In this document: piece by piece, positions 27,944 to 40,300 of the stretch
How positions within the stretch are numbered: position 1 is the first letter of the stretch
How the letters are laid out: each line of letters starts with the position of its first letter
Source: Dyadobacter luteus
GTDB taxonomy: Bacteria; Bacteroidota; Bacteroidia; Cytophagales; Spirosomataceae
Assembly: GCF_003383615.1 (NCBI RefSeq)
Contig: NZ_QNUL01000001.1
Span: 248,001 to 312,000, forward strand
DNA length: 64,000 bases
Reading direction: 5' to 3'
Notes under the pieces: model-generated
The model's database searches: none
What the model was told of the DNA's origin: nothing
The model's input: only the letters and a program-made list of their open reading frames with translations
Made by a program: the position numbers and the translations under genes

Positions 27944-28590
27944 TTAAGTAAATCGTGTTTGACGGCAAATAGTACCATCCCAACCACACTTTTGGCTCCG
28001 ATTTTCTGCATCAGATTTCTTCTGTGCGTTTCCACTGTGGGCACACTGATAAAAAGTTTTTCCGCAATTTCGTTGGTAGACATCTCCTTGCCAACAAGTC
28101 TGAGTATTTCCAGCTCTCTCAAAGTTAGCTTGGCAAATGTACCCGGCTTCGTTGTCAGATTTTCGTCTTTACCGACTGCGAGCTCAATCACCACTTCATC
28201 ACTGTAATAGCGGCGTCCGTCCAGTATCGTTCTTATCGCCAGCAGCAGCTCATCAGCATCAGCCATTTTGAGTACATACCCGTTCACTCCTGCTTTGATC
28301 GCCTCCCTGATTTGCTTCACATCTTCAACCATGGTCAGCATCAATACTTTTACATCCGGATCAAACCTGCGTATGGCTGAACACAGCTCAACTCCTGAAA
28401 ATCCGGGCATTCGCATATCAGTAATCACGATATCTGCGCCGTGTTCCTGATAATACTGCATCGCCTGACGCCCATCCGTATAGGCTCCGGCGATGGACAA
28501 ACCTTCAAATGAGGAGAGAAGTAAAGACAGACTATCCAGTACAATCTGGTGGTCATCCACCAAAAGCACCTTAGATTCTACGTTATTCAT
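27940..28590 (-). CDS. NarL/FixJ-type response regulator
   Basis: The 216-residue product has a complete receiver domain with acidic residues Asp12 and Asp13, phospho-acceptor Asp58 (VITDMRMPG), the switch Thr in VLMLTM and the conserved Lys in GYVLKMA. A LuxR-type DNA-binding domain follows (LTLRELEILRLVGKEMSTNEIAEKLF, VETHRRNLMQKIGAKS). It would be phosphorylated by a HisKA_3 kinase and then bind DNA. The tail-to-tail propeller sensor is the obvious neighbour, but it appears unable to phosphorylate, so a kinase elsewhere or acetyl phosphate may act on it. The two genes overlap by 4 nt at their ends and share no promoter. Confidence 0.95.
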   Translation of the reverse strand: MNNVESKVLLVDDHQIVLDSLSLLLSSFEGLSIAGAYTDGRQAMQYYQEHGADIVITDMRMPGFSGVELCSAIRRFDPDVKVLMLTMVEDVKQIREAIKAGVNGYVLKMADADELLLAIRTILDGRRYYSDEVVIELAVGKDENLTTKPGTFAKLTLRELEILRLVGKEMSTNEIAEKLFISVPTVETHRRNLMQKIGAKSVVGMVLFAVKHDLLN

Positions 28591-28733
28591 ATTTCTGATA
28601 GAAGTATTTCAAGTTTTGATAATAAGAAGGGATGAGTGTCAAATCCGGCAATCTTAATGACATTTCAAATTCATAAATGTACCATTGATGACTGCTATAT
28701 TTACAGCCACAATAATCTATAATTATCATACCT

Positions 28734-30748
<2,015 letters not shown>

Positions 30749-30843
30749 TTACGTTTCTAAAAGATCAAAAATAAACGGCAGCAGGGGTACTTTTACTACC
30801 AGTTGCTACAAAAATAGGATATAACTGCACGCCAAACCACTTT

Positions 30844-31686
30844 TTAGGCCTGGCTTGCTGCACAAACTCCTCTGAAATAACCAACGGATTCCGCTATACC
30901 TGCCAGCGGATCCTTCATATCTTTCTCATATTCAAGACTGCATGAGCCTGCATACTTCACCTTTCTGAGCATTTTAACAAATGCAGGAATATTAATCACG
31001 CCACGGCCTAATTCGCACGTTGTGCCATCTTTGGTGGCAGCGGTAACATTTTTTAAATGTATATCGAAAATTCTTTTGCTGTATTTACCCAAATCCGCCA
31101 CCGCATCCTGATTATCTCTCGTATCATGACCCATATCGAAGCAGATTCCAACCCGTGGATCAAGATTTTTAATCAGGTTGTAGATCACCGTTGCGTTCGG
31201 ATACAGCTTATCTTCCGGACCATGATTGTGGATGGCAAAACGAATGTTGTGCTCCTTCACCTTTTTTTCCAGATATGGCAAATGTTCAGGATTGGGAATA
31301 CCCACAATCAGGTTTACACCTACTCTTTTGGCATAATCAAAGGCGTTGTCAATCTCTGCCGTAGTTTTGACATAAATTGGCCCCACTGCATAGCCTGTCA
31401 CGTTGGACTGTTTCAGCTTTTCATGAAAGGCCGCCATTTCTTCCGCTGTGCTTTTGTAAGGCAAATGAAAATCTTTGATGCATAAATAGCGCACATCCGT
31501 TTTCTTCATCATCGCCAGTGCTTCATCAAGCTTAAAATGTACAAAACTGAATCCTGCTACACCAAGCTTAAAAAGATCTTCCTGCTTACCATTGGCCAGC
31601 ACTCTGTTGACATCGAGTACGCTGAAAGCACTGCCTGCCGCAATTGTACCAATAGTCTTTTTTACAAAATCACGTCTTGAATTCAT
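30844..31686 (-). CDS. Tat-exported sugar phosphate isomerase/epimerase-like TIM barrel
   Basis: The 280-residue product starts with a twin-arginine signal (NSRRDFVKKTIGTIAAGSAF). It continues as an AP-endonuclease-2/xylose-isomerase-like TIM barrel. Metal-ligand regions are visible in IRFAIHNHGPEDK (His-Asn-His), VGICFDMGHDTRDNQD (Asp, His), IFDIHLKNVT (His) and SLEYEKDM (Glu). Members isomerise or epimerise sugars or act on inositols. The exact substrate is unknown, and with the Tat signal it would work in the periplasm. It is followed by pgi after 104 bp. In Bacteroidota such proteins are abundant and often belong to glycan use. Confidence 0.85.
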   Translation of the reverse strand: MNSRRDFVKKTIGTIAAGSAFSVLDVNRVLANGKQEDLFKLGVAGFSFVHFKLDEALAMMKKTDVRYLCIKDFHLPYKSTAEEMAAFHEKLKQSNVTGYAVGPIYVKTTAEIDNAFDYAKRVGVNLIVGIPNPEHLPYLEKKVKEHNIRFAIHNHGPEDKLYPNATVIYNLIKNLDPRVGICFDMGHDTRDNQDAVADLGKYSKRIFDIHLKNVTAATKDGTTCELGRGVINIPAFVKMLRKVKYAGSCSLEYEKDMKDPLAGIAESVGYFRGVCAASQA

Positions 31687-31791
31687 TTGAATCTGAGTTT
31701 AGGAAATACATATTTCTGTTAAAGACGAATAGTTTGGGATTTACCACATTTCTTGTGAATAAAATTATGTCAAACTTAGAGCCTGTTTCTA

Positions 31792-32994
31792 TCAAATTTT
31801 CAATTTCACTCCCAACCTGTTTATCAAACCTGTGAGCAGGATGATGAAAAGTGAAAATAGCAGAGATTTCACCAGACCAATCATTCCCGTGCGTAAAAAC
31901 AGAGGCAGACTGACACCGGCAATCGTGACGAGGGCATACCATATATAAGGGATAAGATAACATGTCAAAGTGGCTTCTCCTGCTGGTTTCAACGCATTTG
32001 CCCAGTTTTTTCGGTCGGCCATTTCTACCAGCCAGAAGAAAAAGGCATATACGATAAAGCTCACACCAGTGCATATTCCAAGCCAGGCAGGTGTGGCGCG
32101 TATTTTGGAACTACCCCAAAATGGCCGCGTTCCAAAACCAAATAGAAGACTCAGCACTCCAAGCAAAATAAGAATGGCAATGAAGATTGTTGCATTGTCT
32201 TTTCTGAAATGACGCTGATAGAGCATAGATGCAACCACACCGGCCATTGTAAAAGCGGGCATTGCACCACTTCCTACAATCCAGAATGTATTGCGTATAG
32301 CATCCAGAGGGGTTAGCCAACCGGCGAAATCAGCCAGATTGAACAACACGAGTACAAACCAGGAAAAAATAACGAGCAAAAGACGCTGCCTGAAATACAG
32401 GTATACAACTGAACAGATGAGGTACGACCAGCCGATCAAACCCAATATCCCCCACCAATGCGTTTCCATCCAGCGCGGATCTTCTTTCGTACCTCCCTGA
32501 TACACTGCCGCCAGCACGATGAGCACAACATAACCTGAAACTTTCAGTGCTGTATAAAGGCGCTTTCTCTCAGGCTTATTAGGATAAACATTCCATATCA
32601 GGAAAAAGGCGGCGATCAAAAGAATTTCCCACACATATTTCGGGATCATCATTACTTCGGACCGCATATTTTCGAAATTAACCAGGAAAATTCCCATCAA
32701 CAGAAGTGCAAATGTCCTTTCGACAATGTGTTGAAGAACAACCCGATTACTATCGCCTTTCGTCATTCGATTGTTGATAGCAAATGGTAAAGACAGCCCT
32801 ACAATAAAAAGGAACATCGGAAAAATAACATCAGAAAAACCCATGGCATCAGCTTCGGCAGCGGTGTGTAAAAGCCAGACCGGGACATCTTCGAGTGTCC
32901 AGAAATCATTGACAAAAATCATCAAAAACATAGTGACTGCCCGGAAAATATTAATTGATTCCAGTCTCTGTGAAGGCAATGTCGATGTCTGCAT
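31792..32994 (-). CDS. DUF5009-type polytopic membrane protein
   Basis: The ATG at 32994 gives 400 residues with about ten membrane helices. The N-terminal pattern RLESINIFRAVTMFLMIFVND followed by FPMFLFIVGLSLPFA matches the DUF5009 / heparan-alpha-glucosaminide N-acetyltransferase-like group. These proteins are thought to move acetyl groups across the inner membrane onto sugars, but most bacterial members are uncharacterised. An earlier TTG at 33021 is less likely. It lies 105 bp upstream of the sugar isomerase gene on the same strand, so the two may be co-expressed and work on one sugar. Confidence 0.78.
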   Translation of the reverse strand: MQTSTLPSQRLESINIFRAVTMFLMIFVNDFWTLEDVPVWLLHTAAEADAMGFSDVIFPMFLFIVGLSLPFAINNRMTKGDSNRVVLQHIVERTFALLLMGIFLVNFENMRSEVMMIPKYVWEILLIAAFFLIWNVYPNKPERKRLYTALKVSGYVVLIVLAAVYQGGTKEDPRWMETHWWGILGLIGWSYLICSVVYLYFRQRLLLVIFSWFVLVLFNLADFAGWLTPLDAIRNTFWIVGSGAMPAFTMAGVVASMLYQRHFRKDNATIFIAILILLGVLSLLFGFGTRPFWGSSKIRATPAWLGICTGVSFIVYAFFFWLVEMADRKNWANALKPAGEATLTCYLIPYIWYALVTIAGVSLPLFLRTGMIGLVKSLLFSLFIILLTGLINRLGVKLKI

Positions 32995-33295
32995 TAAGTA
33001 GTGTTTAGAGAAAACAGGCAAGTGCTAATCGTTTTAAAGTTATGTATTTCAGTTAATCTGCACTACATCGGCTCACATTTTATATCACGGTGACAAATAG
33101 CATCAGAGAAGAAGAATAAAACTTCATTGCCGATTTTCCCGGTTTAAAGGTTCGATTTTCCTGTTTAAACTCATCTTTAAAAACAAAACTTCCTATTGTG
33201 ATTAAATTTAATGTAAATATCCTACTTGAATAAACTGCTTCAGGGCTGGATATACTTAACGTCATAAAACTTTAATTACCGAACCCTTCAGAATA
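32995..33295. other. Divergent intergenic region, nothing clear
   Basis: This gap of about 300 bp between the DUF5009-type gene and glycogen synthase is A/T-rich. It has a chance frame of 61 codons on the minus strand with no family resemblance, which I do not count as a gene. It must hold promoters for both flanking genes, but I see no exact TAnnTTTG box. Confidence 0.4.
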
Positions 33296-35110
33296 TTGAA
33301 ACCGGGTACCATTCTGTTTGAGATTGCATGGGAAGTATGCAACCAGATCGGAGGGATATTCACGTATCTCAAATCCAAAATTCCTGTGATGACCGATACC
33401 TACGGAGATGATTATCTCCTGATAGGACCGTATCTACCGGATCACAAAAAAGCGGAGTTCAGGCCTATTGCGGCTCTGGACGACTCTGCTATTTCGAGAA
33501 CGATTGTCAAACTTCGGGAATCAGGATTTGAGGTACATTACGGGCATTGGCTACTCGACGATTCCCGCCCCAAAGTACTACTGTTCAATCCTGACATTGA
33601 TACCGGACAACTCAACACTATTAAAGCCCGGCTTTGGGAAAAATATCAGCTCTCGACAATCCAGTCCGATCAAATACTGGATCAGGTACTTGGTTTCGGC
33701 GAAATACTCAGATTGTTTTTTTCTCTTTACACCGAGTGCATAAACAGGGACCAGGACGTTTTAGCTCATTTTCATGAATGGATGTCCGCAAGCTGCGTTC
33801 CTGAGTTAGCGGACGACAAGGTTCGCGTTGCCACGGTTTTCACTACTCACTCCACCTTGTTGGGACGATACGTAGCCCCAAACGAACGCCATTATTTCTC
33901 GAATTTTCAGAACTATGACTGGCAAACGAAAGCTAATGAGTATGGTATTGAGAACCGGCTTGTGCTGGAAAGAACGATTGCAAAAAAAGCACAGGTGTTG
34001 GTAACGGATAGTGAGCATATCAGCCTGGAATGTGAGATATTTCTTGGTCGAAAACCCGACCAGATTATTTTCAACGGGATAAACAAAAAAGCTGTACTTC
34101 GCCACGAAGTTTTCGAAACCTATACCCAGCACCGTGAAAAGATAGATGATTTTGTAAAAGCGCTGTTTTTGCCCAGTTATCCTATCAATACGGACAAGGC
34201 AGTCTATTTCTTTACCTCAGGCCGATACGAATACCGGAACAAAGGATTTGACATTACGCTGGAAGCTATGGCAAGGCTTAACGGAAAGCTTATGAGAGAA
34301 AATTCTGATCTGACAATTGTCCTGTTCGTCATTTCAAAACGACCTTTTTATCATATCAAATCTGAAGTGTTGGAAGCAAAGCAGAAATACCAGGATCTAA
34401 GAAAGATATGCGCAAAGATCAGCCAACGGCTCGGGCCCAGACTATATGCTAATGTGGCTCACTCCGGTGGATCTAAATTACCTGACCTCAATAACCTGAT
34501 TGATGATGAATTGCTGCTAACATGGAAGCAGGCCGTTCGGGATTTCAAGAGCTATACCTTGCCTGCTGTTACCATGCACCAGTTGGCAGAAGAAGATGAT
34601 ATTACCCGCTTTTGCCAGACGGCTGGCCTGGATAATAAAGAGAGTAACAGGGTCAAAGTGATCTATTATCCTGACTTTATAGAACGTGCCAAATCATTGT
34701 TTGGAATCGATTATCAGGAATTTATCAAAGGTTGTAATTTAGGAATTTTCCCATCATTTTACGATCCCTGGGGCTATGCTCCCATGGAGACAGCGATGGC
34801 TGGAACACCGGTAATTGCCAGCGATACCTCCGGGTTTGCTCACTATCTTTCCGAAGTGATGCCTAATCATCAGGCAGGAGAAATGTATTTGCTCAACCGC
34901 AAATTCCAATCCGACGAAGAAGTCATTAACGGACTGCAAGAACAGCTTTTCTCGTTTGCAGAGTCGCTGGCAAGGGAGCACTACATACCCCGCGCAACCC
35001 TCCCAACCTATGTAACTGAGCCACTCCGCTGGAAAAATTTACAATCCCGCTACCATGAAGCATACAAACTGGCTTTCACCAGATTACACCCCGATACGGG
35101 ATCGTACTGA
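33296..35110 (+). CDS. Glycogen synthase, GT3 (eukaryote-like) family
   Basis: The enzyme elongates alpha-1,4-glucan from a nucleotide-glucose donor. The 604-residue product aligns with animal/fungal-type glycogen synthases, not bacterial GlgA. The start ILFEIAWEVCNQIGGIFTYL holds the donor-binding Gly motif. Near residue 480 the catalytic segment PSFYDPWGYAPMETAMAGTP corresponds to the EPWGYTPxE motif, with Asp in the first acidic position. A basic R-x4-K-like region (SGRYEYRNKGFD) is present. The start is TTG at 33296, because an in-frame stop lies at 33257 and no ATG is in between. GT3 enzymes are widespread in Bacteroidota. A convergent terminator follows, and glgX lies 16 kb away in the minus-strand run. 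Confidence 0.9.
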   Translation: MKPGTILFEIAWEVCNQIGGIFTYLKSKIPVMTDTYGDDYLLIGPYLPDHKKAEFRPIAALDDSAISRTIVKLRESGFEVHYGHWLLDDSRPKVLLFNPDIDTGQLNTIKARLWEKYQLSTIQSDQILDQVLGFGEILRLFFSLYTECINRDQDVLAHFHEWMSASCVPELADDKVRVATVFTTHSTLLGRYVAPNERHYFSNFQNYDWQTKANEYGIENRLVLERTIAKKAQVLVTDSEHISLECEIFLGRKPDQIIFNGINKKAVLRHEVFETYTQHREKIDDFVKALFLPSYPINTDKAVYFFTSGRYEYRNKGFDITLEAMARLNGKLMRENSDLTIVLFVISKRPFYHIKSEVLEAKQKYQDLRKICAKISQRLGPRLYANVAHSGGSKLPDLNNLIDDELLLTWKQAVRDFKSYTLPAVTMHQLAEEDDITRFCQTAGLDNKESNRVKVIYYPDFIERAKSLFGIDYQEFIKGCNLGIFPSFYDPWGYAPMETAMAGTPVIASDTSGFAHYLSEVMPNHQAGEMYLLNRKFQSDEEVINGLQEQLFSFAESLAREHYIPRATLPTYVTEPLRWKNLQSRYHEAYKLAFTRLHPDTGSY

Positions 35111-35124
35111 TTGTCAGCCATTTT

Positions 35125-35161
35125 GAAACCCGCCGGAAAATTCTTCAATCCGGCGGGTTTC
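35125..35161. terminator. Bidirectional terminator between glycogen synthase and the REC-PP2C gene
   Basis: A perfect 12-bp stem (GAAACCCGCCGG / CCGGCGGGTTTC) has a 13-nt loop. It lies in the 64-bp convergent gap and has T-rich flanks on both strands. It marks the downstream end of the long minus-strand run. Confidence 0.88.
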
Positions 35162-35174
35162 AGTTTTGTAATTT

Positions 35175-36356
35175 TCAGCTGCCCAGATAACGCATGGACA
35201 GCATTGTAATGTCATCAAACTGCGTTGCCGGCCCTATAAATTGAACAAGGCTGGTCAGTGTTGCCTCATTCATTTCTTTGGCAGTCACACATTGGGAACC
35301 TTCCCCGGTAGTGAAAAAATCCCGCAATGTGTGCAAACCGTACCTGTCGCCGGGGATATTGTTGGCATCGGTAACGCCATCCGTGTAAAGAACTACCTTA
35401 TCACCCGGGTTCAACTTCATGGTTCGGGACGTAAACTCAAACTCCGGATCAAAACACAGCGCCATTCCACCTTCCTTTTTGAACAATTCTGTTTCACCGT
35501 TTGCACGGACGATTACCGGTGGTTCGTGCCCTGCGTCAACATACTCCAACTCCCCTGTTTTCACATTCAGAATGCAAACAAATGCCGTCACGAACATAAA
35601 TGAGGAATTGTCCTCACTTAAAAACTCATTGACAATTTTCACCTTCTGCACCAGACTATCTCCATTGCGGTTGGAAAACTGACTTTTGAAAATAGCTTTG
35701 GTAATAGCCATAAAAAGTGCAGCCGGTACGCCTTTATCCGACACATCACCAATCATAAAAAACAAATGATCCTGGTCCTTCATAAAGTAATCGTACAAGT
35801 CCCCTCCTACCACTTTTGCGGGTTGCAAAAAAGCATGAAGGTCTACCCCGGCCTTTCCTATGTTTCCGGGGACGGTTTTAGGCAACATCGACATCTGAAT
35901 TTCCTTTGCAACACTCAGATCGTTTTGAATAGCAATGAGCTGCTCTTTACCCTTTTCCAGATCCGCCAGCATTTCAATATGCTCTACGGTTTTGGAAATT
36001 GTAATTTCGAGATCTTCAAAATTCACCGGTTTGGTTACAAAATCAAATGCGCCTCTGTTCATCGCAGTGCGGATATTGTCCATATCACCATAAGCCGACA
36101 CCATGATGGACTTTAAAAGCGGATTCTGCTTCTCATTCACTTTGGACAAAAAAGTCAATCCGTCCATCCCGGGCATATTTATATCCGAAAGTATCAGCGT
36201 GATATCCCCTGCTTCCTCCAGCCTTTCAAGCGCTTCTATCCCATTATTCGCAAAAACGAATTCGTATTTTTTATCTCTGATCTGCTTTCTGAACAACTGG
36301 AGAATAAGCATCTCCATGTCCTGCTCATCGTCCACACTTAAAATTCTGATTGCCAT
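35175..36356 (-). CDS. Response-regulator PP2C phosphatase, RsbU/IcfG-like
   Basis: The 393-residue product has a receiver domain (about 1-125, phospho-acceptor Asp58 in LSDINMPGMDG, Lys in VTKPVN), a coiled linker (about 130-165) and a SpoIIE/PP2C phosphatase domain. All metal-binding motifs are present: VGGDLYDYF near 200, MIGDVSDKGVPAAL near 218, DAGHEPP near 290, LYTDGVTDA near 338 and FDDITML near 384. Such enzymes remove phosphate from STAS-domain antagonists to trigger partner switching. Phosphorylation of the receiver by a histidine kinase probably controls it; one lies directly upstream (33-bp gap). Its likely substrates are the two STAS proteins at 50.9 and 53.5 kb. It is the last gene of the run. 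Confidence 0.92.
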   Translation of the reverse strand: MAIRILSVDDEQDMEMLILQLFRKQIRDKKYEFVFANNGIEALERLEEAGDITLILSDINMPGMDGLTFLSKVNEKQNPLLKSIMVSAYGDMDNIRTAMNRGAFDFVTKPVNFEDLEITISKTVEHIEMLADLEKGKEQLIAIQNDLSVAKEIQMSMLPKTVPGNIGKAGVDLHAFLQPAKVVGGDLYDYFMKDQDHLFFMIGDVSDKGVPAALFMAITKAIFKSQFSNRNGDSLVQKVKIVNEFLSEDNSSFMFVTAFVCILNVKTGELEYVDAGHEPPVIVRANGETELFKKEGGMALCFDPEFEFTSRTMKLNPGDKVVLYTDGVTDANNIPGDRYGLHTLRDFFTTGEGSQCVTAKEMNEATLTSLVQFIGPATQFDDITMLSMRYLGS

Positions 36357-36389
36357 TACTGAAGTTTTTTAGTTGGGTATAATATTGGA

Positions 36390-37292
36390 TTATAAGACCG
36401 GAATCGTGATTTTGAATTCCGTAATTTCTCCAAGTGTGGAGGTAACTTCTATTTTTCCTTTGTGCGTTTCTACAATTGCACTGTAGGTGAGTGCCAGTCC
36501 CAAACCGGTTCCTTTGCCCGGTGGCTTGGTAGTGAAAAATGGCTGAAAAAGCCGCGAGACAATTTCCGGAGGAATGCCTATGCCATTATCTATAATGCGT
36601 ATCTCGACTTGATCTCCGATTTTCTGCGAAAAAACACGGATCACCGGATCGAATCCTGCGACTTCCTGCTTTCGTTTCTCATTAATTGCGTAGCAGGCAT
36701 TGTTAACCAAATTCAGGATTACTCTGCCAAATTCCCCACGGGAAATATTGATTTCGCCAATCTGAGGATCAAGCGTAAAATTCAGGGAAACATTAAAATC
36801 TTTGTCCTCCCCGCGCAGACTCTGATAAGCAAGCTTGGTATACTCTTCCAGTAGCTGATTCAAATCGGTTGGTTCAAGAAAAGGCCCGTCTGACCGTGTC
36901 TGAGCCAGCATTCCCTGAATAATTCTTTCAATCCTCTTACCGTTTTCATTGATTTTCAAAAGATTTTTCGAAAGGGTTTCGAGCAAATCCTTCTGGTCTG
37001 CGATATCATCTTCTGTCTTATCTGAATCTGCTTTCTCTATAATTTCCAAAATCTCCCCCACCAATCCCTGGGATAATCTTGAAAAATTATTGACGAAACT
37101 GACCGGATTTTTTATCTCGTGTAAAATCCCCGCACTCAACTGACCGATATCAGCGAGTTTATTCAATTCAAATATCTTTTGCCGGTACGCCTCTATCTCC
37201 TGATTTAGCTCCAGGACATTGTTACGCTCCGCATCATCGGCACTGCGGGAATCTGATTGACTGGTAGTTTCTGCCCCCATAATACTGGTCAT
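36390..37292 (-). CDS. Cytoplasmic histidine kinase with intact His
   Basis: The 300-residue product has no membrane helix or known sensor domain. After a short N-terminal helix come the H-box (LADIGQLSAGILHEIKNPVS, His near residue 58), the N-box NLVNNACYAI, the DNGIGIP box and the G-box GTGLGLAL. All residues for autophosphorylation are present. It likely gets its input by binding another protein, most plausibly the large propeller protein encoded just upstream (29-bp gap), whose own H-box lacks His. It probably phosphorylates the receiver of the REC-PP2C protein encoded downstream. Both links are inferred from order and from the complementary losses. Confidence 0.9.
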   Translation of the reverse strand: MTSIMGAETTSQSDSRSADDAERNNVLELNQEIEAYRQKIFELNKLADIGQLSAGILHEIKNPVSFVNNFSRLSQGLVGEILEIIEKADSDKTEDDIADQKDLLETLSKNLLKINENGKRIERIIQGMLAQTRSDGPFLEPTDLNQLLEEYTKLAYQSLRGEDKDFNVSLNFTLDPQIGEINISRGEFGRVILNLVNNACYAINEKRKQEVAGFDPVIRVFSQKIGDQVEIRIIDNGIGIPPEIVSRLFQPFFTTKPPGKGTGLGLALTYSAIVETHKGKIEVTSTLGEITEFKITIPVL

Positions 37293-37321
37293 TTAATTTG
37301 TGTAATTGGTCATTCGGGTGG

Positions 37322-40300
37322 TTAGCCGACAATAGGAAGGAAAATATTAATCTGGGTAAACTCGCCCTCCTTCGAGTCTGCAGACATGCGGCCTTTATGA
37401 AATTCTATAATGTCCTTGCTCATATACAAGCCCAGACCCGTTCCCTTTGAAGTAGGCTTTGTGGTGAAAAATGGATTGAAAAGTTGCTCCGTCTCTTTTA
37501 CCGGAATTCCCCTGCCATTATCCCGGACGGCAACCCGTACACCGAAATCACATAAATTCGAAATCACTTTCACTTCAGGTTCAAAATCCTTGACAAGCTT
37601 CGTTTTTTCAATAACTGTATAACAGGCGTTGCTGATCAGGTTAACCAATACCTGCGAAAATTCATACGGCAGCAGACTTACCTTGGCGGCCTCACTATCA
37701 AGCTCCAACGTGAGTTTTACCGAAGCTCCTTTGTACTCATTCATCACCTCCTGCACTGCAGACCTTGCCTTGGTTTCGAGAAAAGGGTTCAACTCGGTAA
37801 CCAGGAATTCCGTCGATTTGCCTTTAAGTAATTTCTGCATATCCTTCACGATACGGGTAGTGCTGTTACCGTGCTCATATATCTTCTCCAGATTTTTCTT
37901 CAGCATATCCAGGCCACTGTCCAGATCATCCCGGTCGTCCTCCGAAAACGCCTCATGGTGTTTGTCAGTAACTTCCGTAATTTCTTTCAGTATCAACCCC
38001 GACGACATCGAGAAATTATTGATGTAGTTCAGCGGATTCAGTATCCTGTCCACAATTCCCTTGGTCAACTGCCCCACAGATGCAAGACGCTCCTGACGGA
38101 TAAGCTCCTCCTGAGTGGACTTAAGGTTGCTGAGCGTATTTTCCAGGTTTTCGAGAATATTGGTTTTAATATATGCTCCGATCAGATGCTCCTTTAAATT
38201 TTTGACCATGTGAAAATCACGTTCATGGAAAGCATTCTCGTAGTCCATGTTTTCAAGGGTAATAAAACTTTTGACGCTTCCTTCCACCCGTATTAAAATC
38301 GTAATCAGCGATTTGGGCGCATAAATGTCATCAATCGAATTATTCAGGTTTTCGTACCTGAAATTGTTCTTCAGAAAAATGTCTTCGTATACCTCAACCC
38401 CGTTTTCTACGTACCTCTGAGCTGCCTGGTCATAGGTGAGCCTGACATCTTCCACACTCGCCGGATCTACAGTTCCTGCCATGGCCAGAAACTGGTACGA
38501 ATCCGATGAACGGTTGTGTATAAGTGCGCAGGCGCTGTCCACATTCTGGAAAAGACAAAGGCGTTCCAAAACCATTTGAAAAAGCTTTCCTGTATTGACC
38601 TCTCCGTTGATCGACTTTACCAGATCATCTATTCTTTCCAGTTGATCGTTGGTAGATGACAATTCTTCCGATTGTTTTTCGAGCTCTTCTTTTTGATTGA
38701 CCACTTCCTCTGTCCGCTCCCTGATCAGGTTTTCCAGTCCCTGCTTTTCGCGGATCACAGCTCTGAGTCGCCACCGCACCGCGTAATAGACCATGAAGGA
38801 GAACACGCTGATATAAACCAGACCCATCCACCAGGTAAAAAACCAGGGCGTCCGGATCGTAATGGGAACAATCGCCTCCTGTGAAATATTACCGTAGATA
38901 TCCCTTCCACGTACTTTAAAATTATATTTCCCGGGTCTTAAACCGGAATACTCCTTATGTGTAAGCTCACTCCACTCAGACCAGTTCTTGTCAAAATTTT
39001 CAAGAAAAATCTGATATTCTACTTCCTGATTGACGTGATAACTGGGTAGTGCATACTCGATAGCAACGCTGTTTTTGTCATTATCGATAACGATTGCCGG
39101 CTGCTTTCTTCCATTGGATGAATCAGGAAAAATGACTCCACCATTTGTTAGTTTCCCGGTTGAAGTTGAAAGCTCACGGATCAGTGTTGGATATTTATGC
39201 GTGTAATTCCTCTTTACTTTCAGATCAATCCTGTACAGCCCCTGATCTCCCCCGGCCCAAAGTACCTCGTCCTGATCAGGGTACAAAACCTGAAATGAAA
39301 TACCTGAAACTGGCATGAATGGTTGCTGAATCTTTGTAAATGAAGGTGTTGAGCCACCCACATTTTTAAAAAAGGCAATCTCCCGCTTATCGCCGCGTGT
39401 CGCCCATATATTATGCTCACCATCTTCGATCAGCTGATCGTACCAGGAGTTGGTAACATCACTTTTTTTATTCAGAATATTGTAGGGTTCAAACCGGTCG
39501 CTTTCGGGTTTATATACAAAAATCCCATCTTTGTCCGCTACGATCAGGTTGGTACCATATCCCGAAATCTTATTGTATAGCTGGCTTTTTAATCCCTCTT
39601 TCTCTGTATATCTTTTGATCTTACCACTTTGCCTGTCCCACTTTAAAATTCCACTCGACAACGTCTCCAGCCAAAGCTGATTTCCTTCTTCCTTTATCCC
39701 CACCACCTGATCGTCAATACCCTTCACTTTCGAAACTGCCCATCCACCCGCTGTTTTGGTGATTTCTTCCAGCCCATTTTGCAATCCTGCATAGGCTTTA
39801 TCGGGATTTGATTCCGAAATACTTACAGAAAGAGAGAAATCACTGGATATATGCCGACTGCCCCCACCTAGACTCCAACGTACAACTCCACGGCTGGTAG
39901 CAACCAGCAGAGCATCAGCTGTTTTTTCAAAAGCCAAAACACTGCCTTTAAAACTTTCAACCTGCTTAACTCTGTTATTTTCGATGTAGTACAAGCCATA
40001 CAATGTCCCTACATACAACTTTCCGTTAAAGCGTGTAACTGAGGTTACTTCTCCCTTCAACCCATTCGTGGCATCGTAGCGTGAAATCGGAGAAGGCACA
40101 TTCATTTTCCCGATCCCGTCGTTGAGTGCGAGCCAGAGATATCCATCACGATCAGTGAAAAGAAAACTAACCTGACTGTCCTGAATCACGCCACCTGACA
40201 ACAACGGATATAAAAGATTTCCCTCCTTCGATAGCACCAATAAGCCACCTGTTAGCATACTAACAGCAATACTCCCATCTGCAAGCCGGATAGCGTAAGT

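Noticed and set aside
33080..33265. 61-codon frame on the minus strand
   Set aside because: It has no family resemblance and protein-like composition is weak; it lies in the promoter region between two divergent genes.
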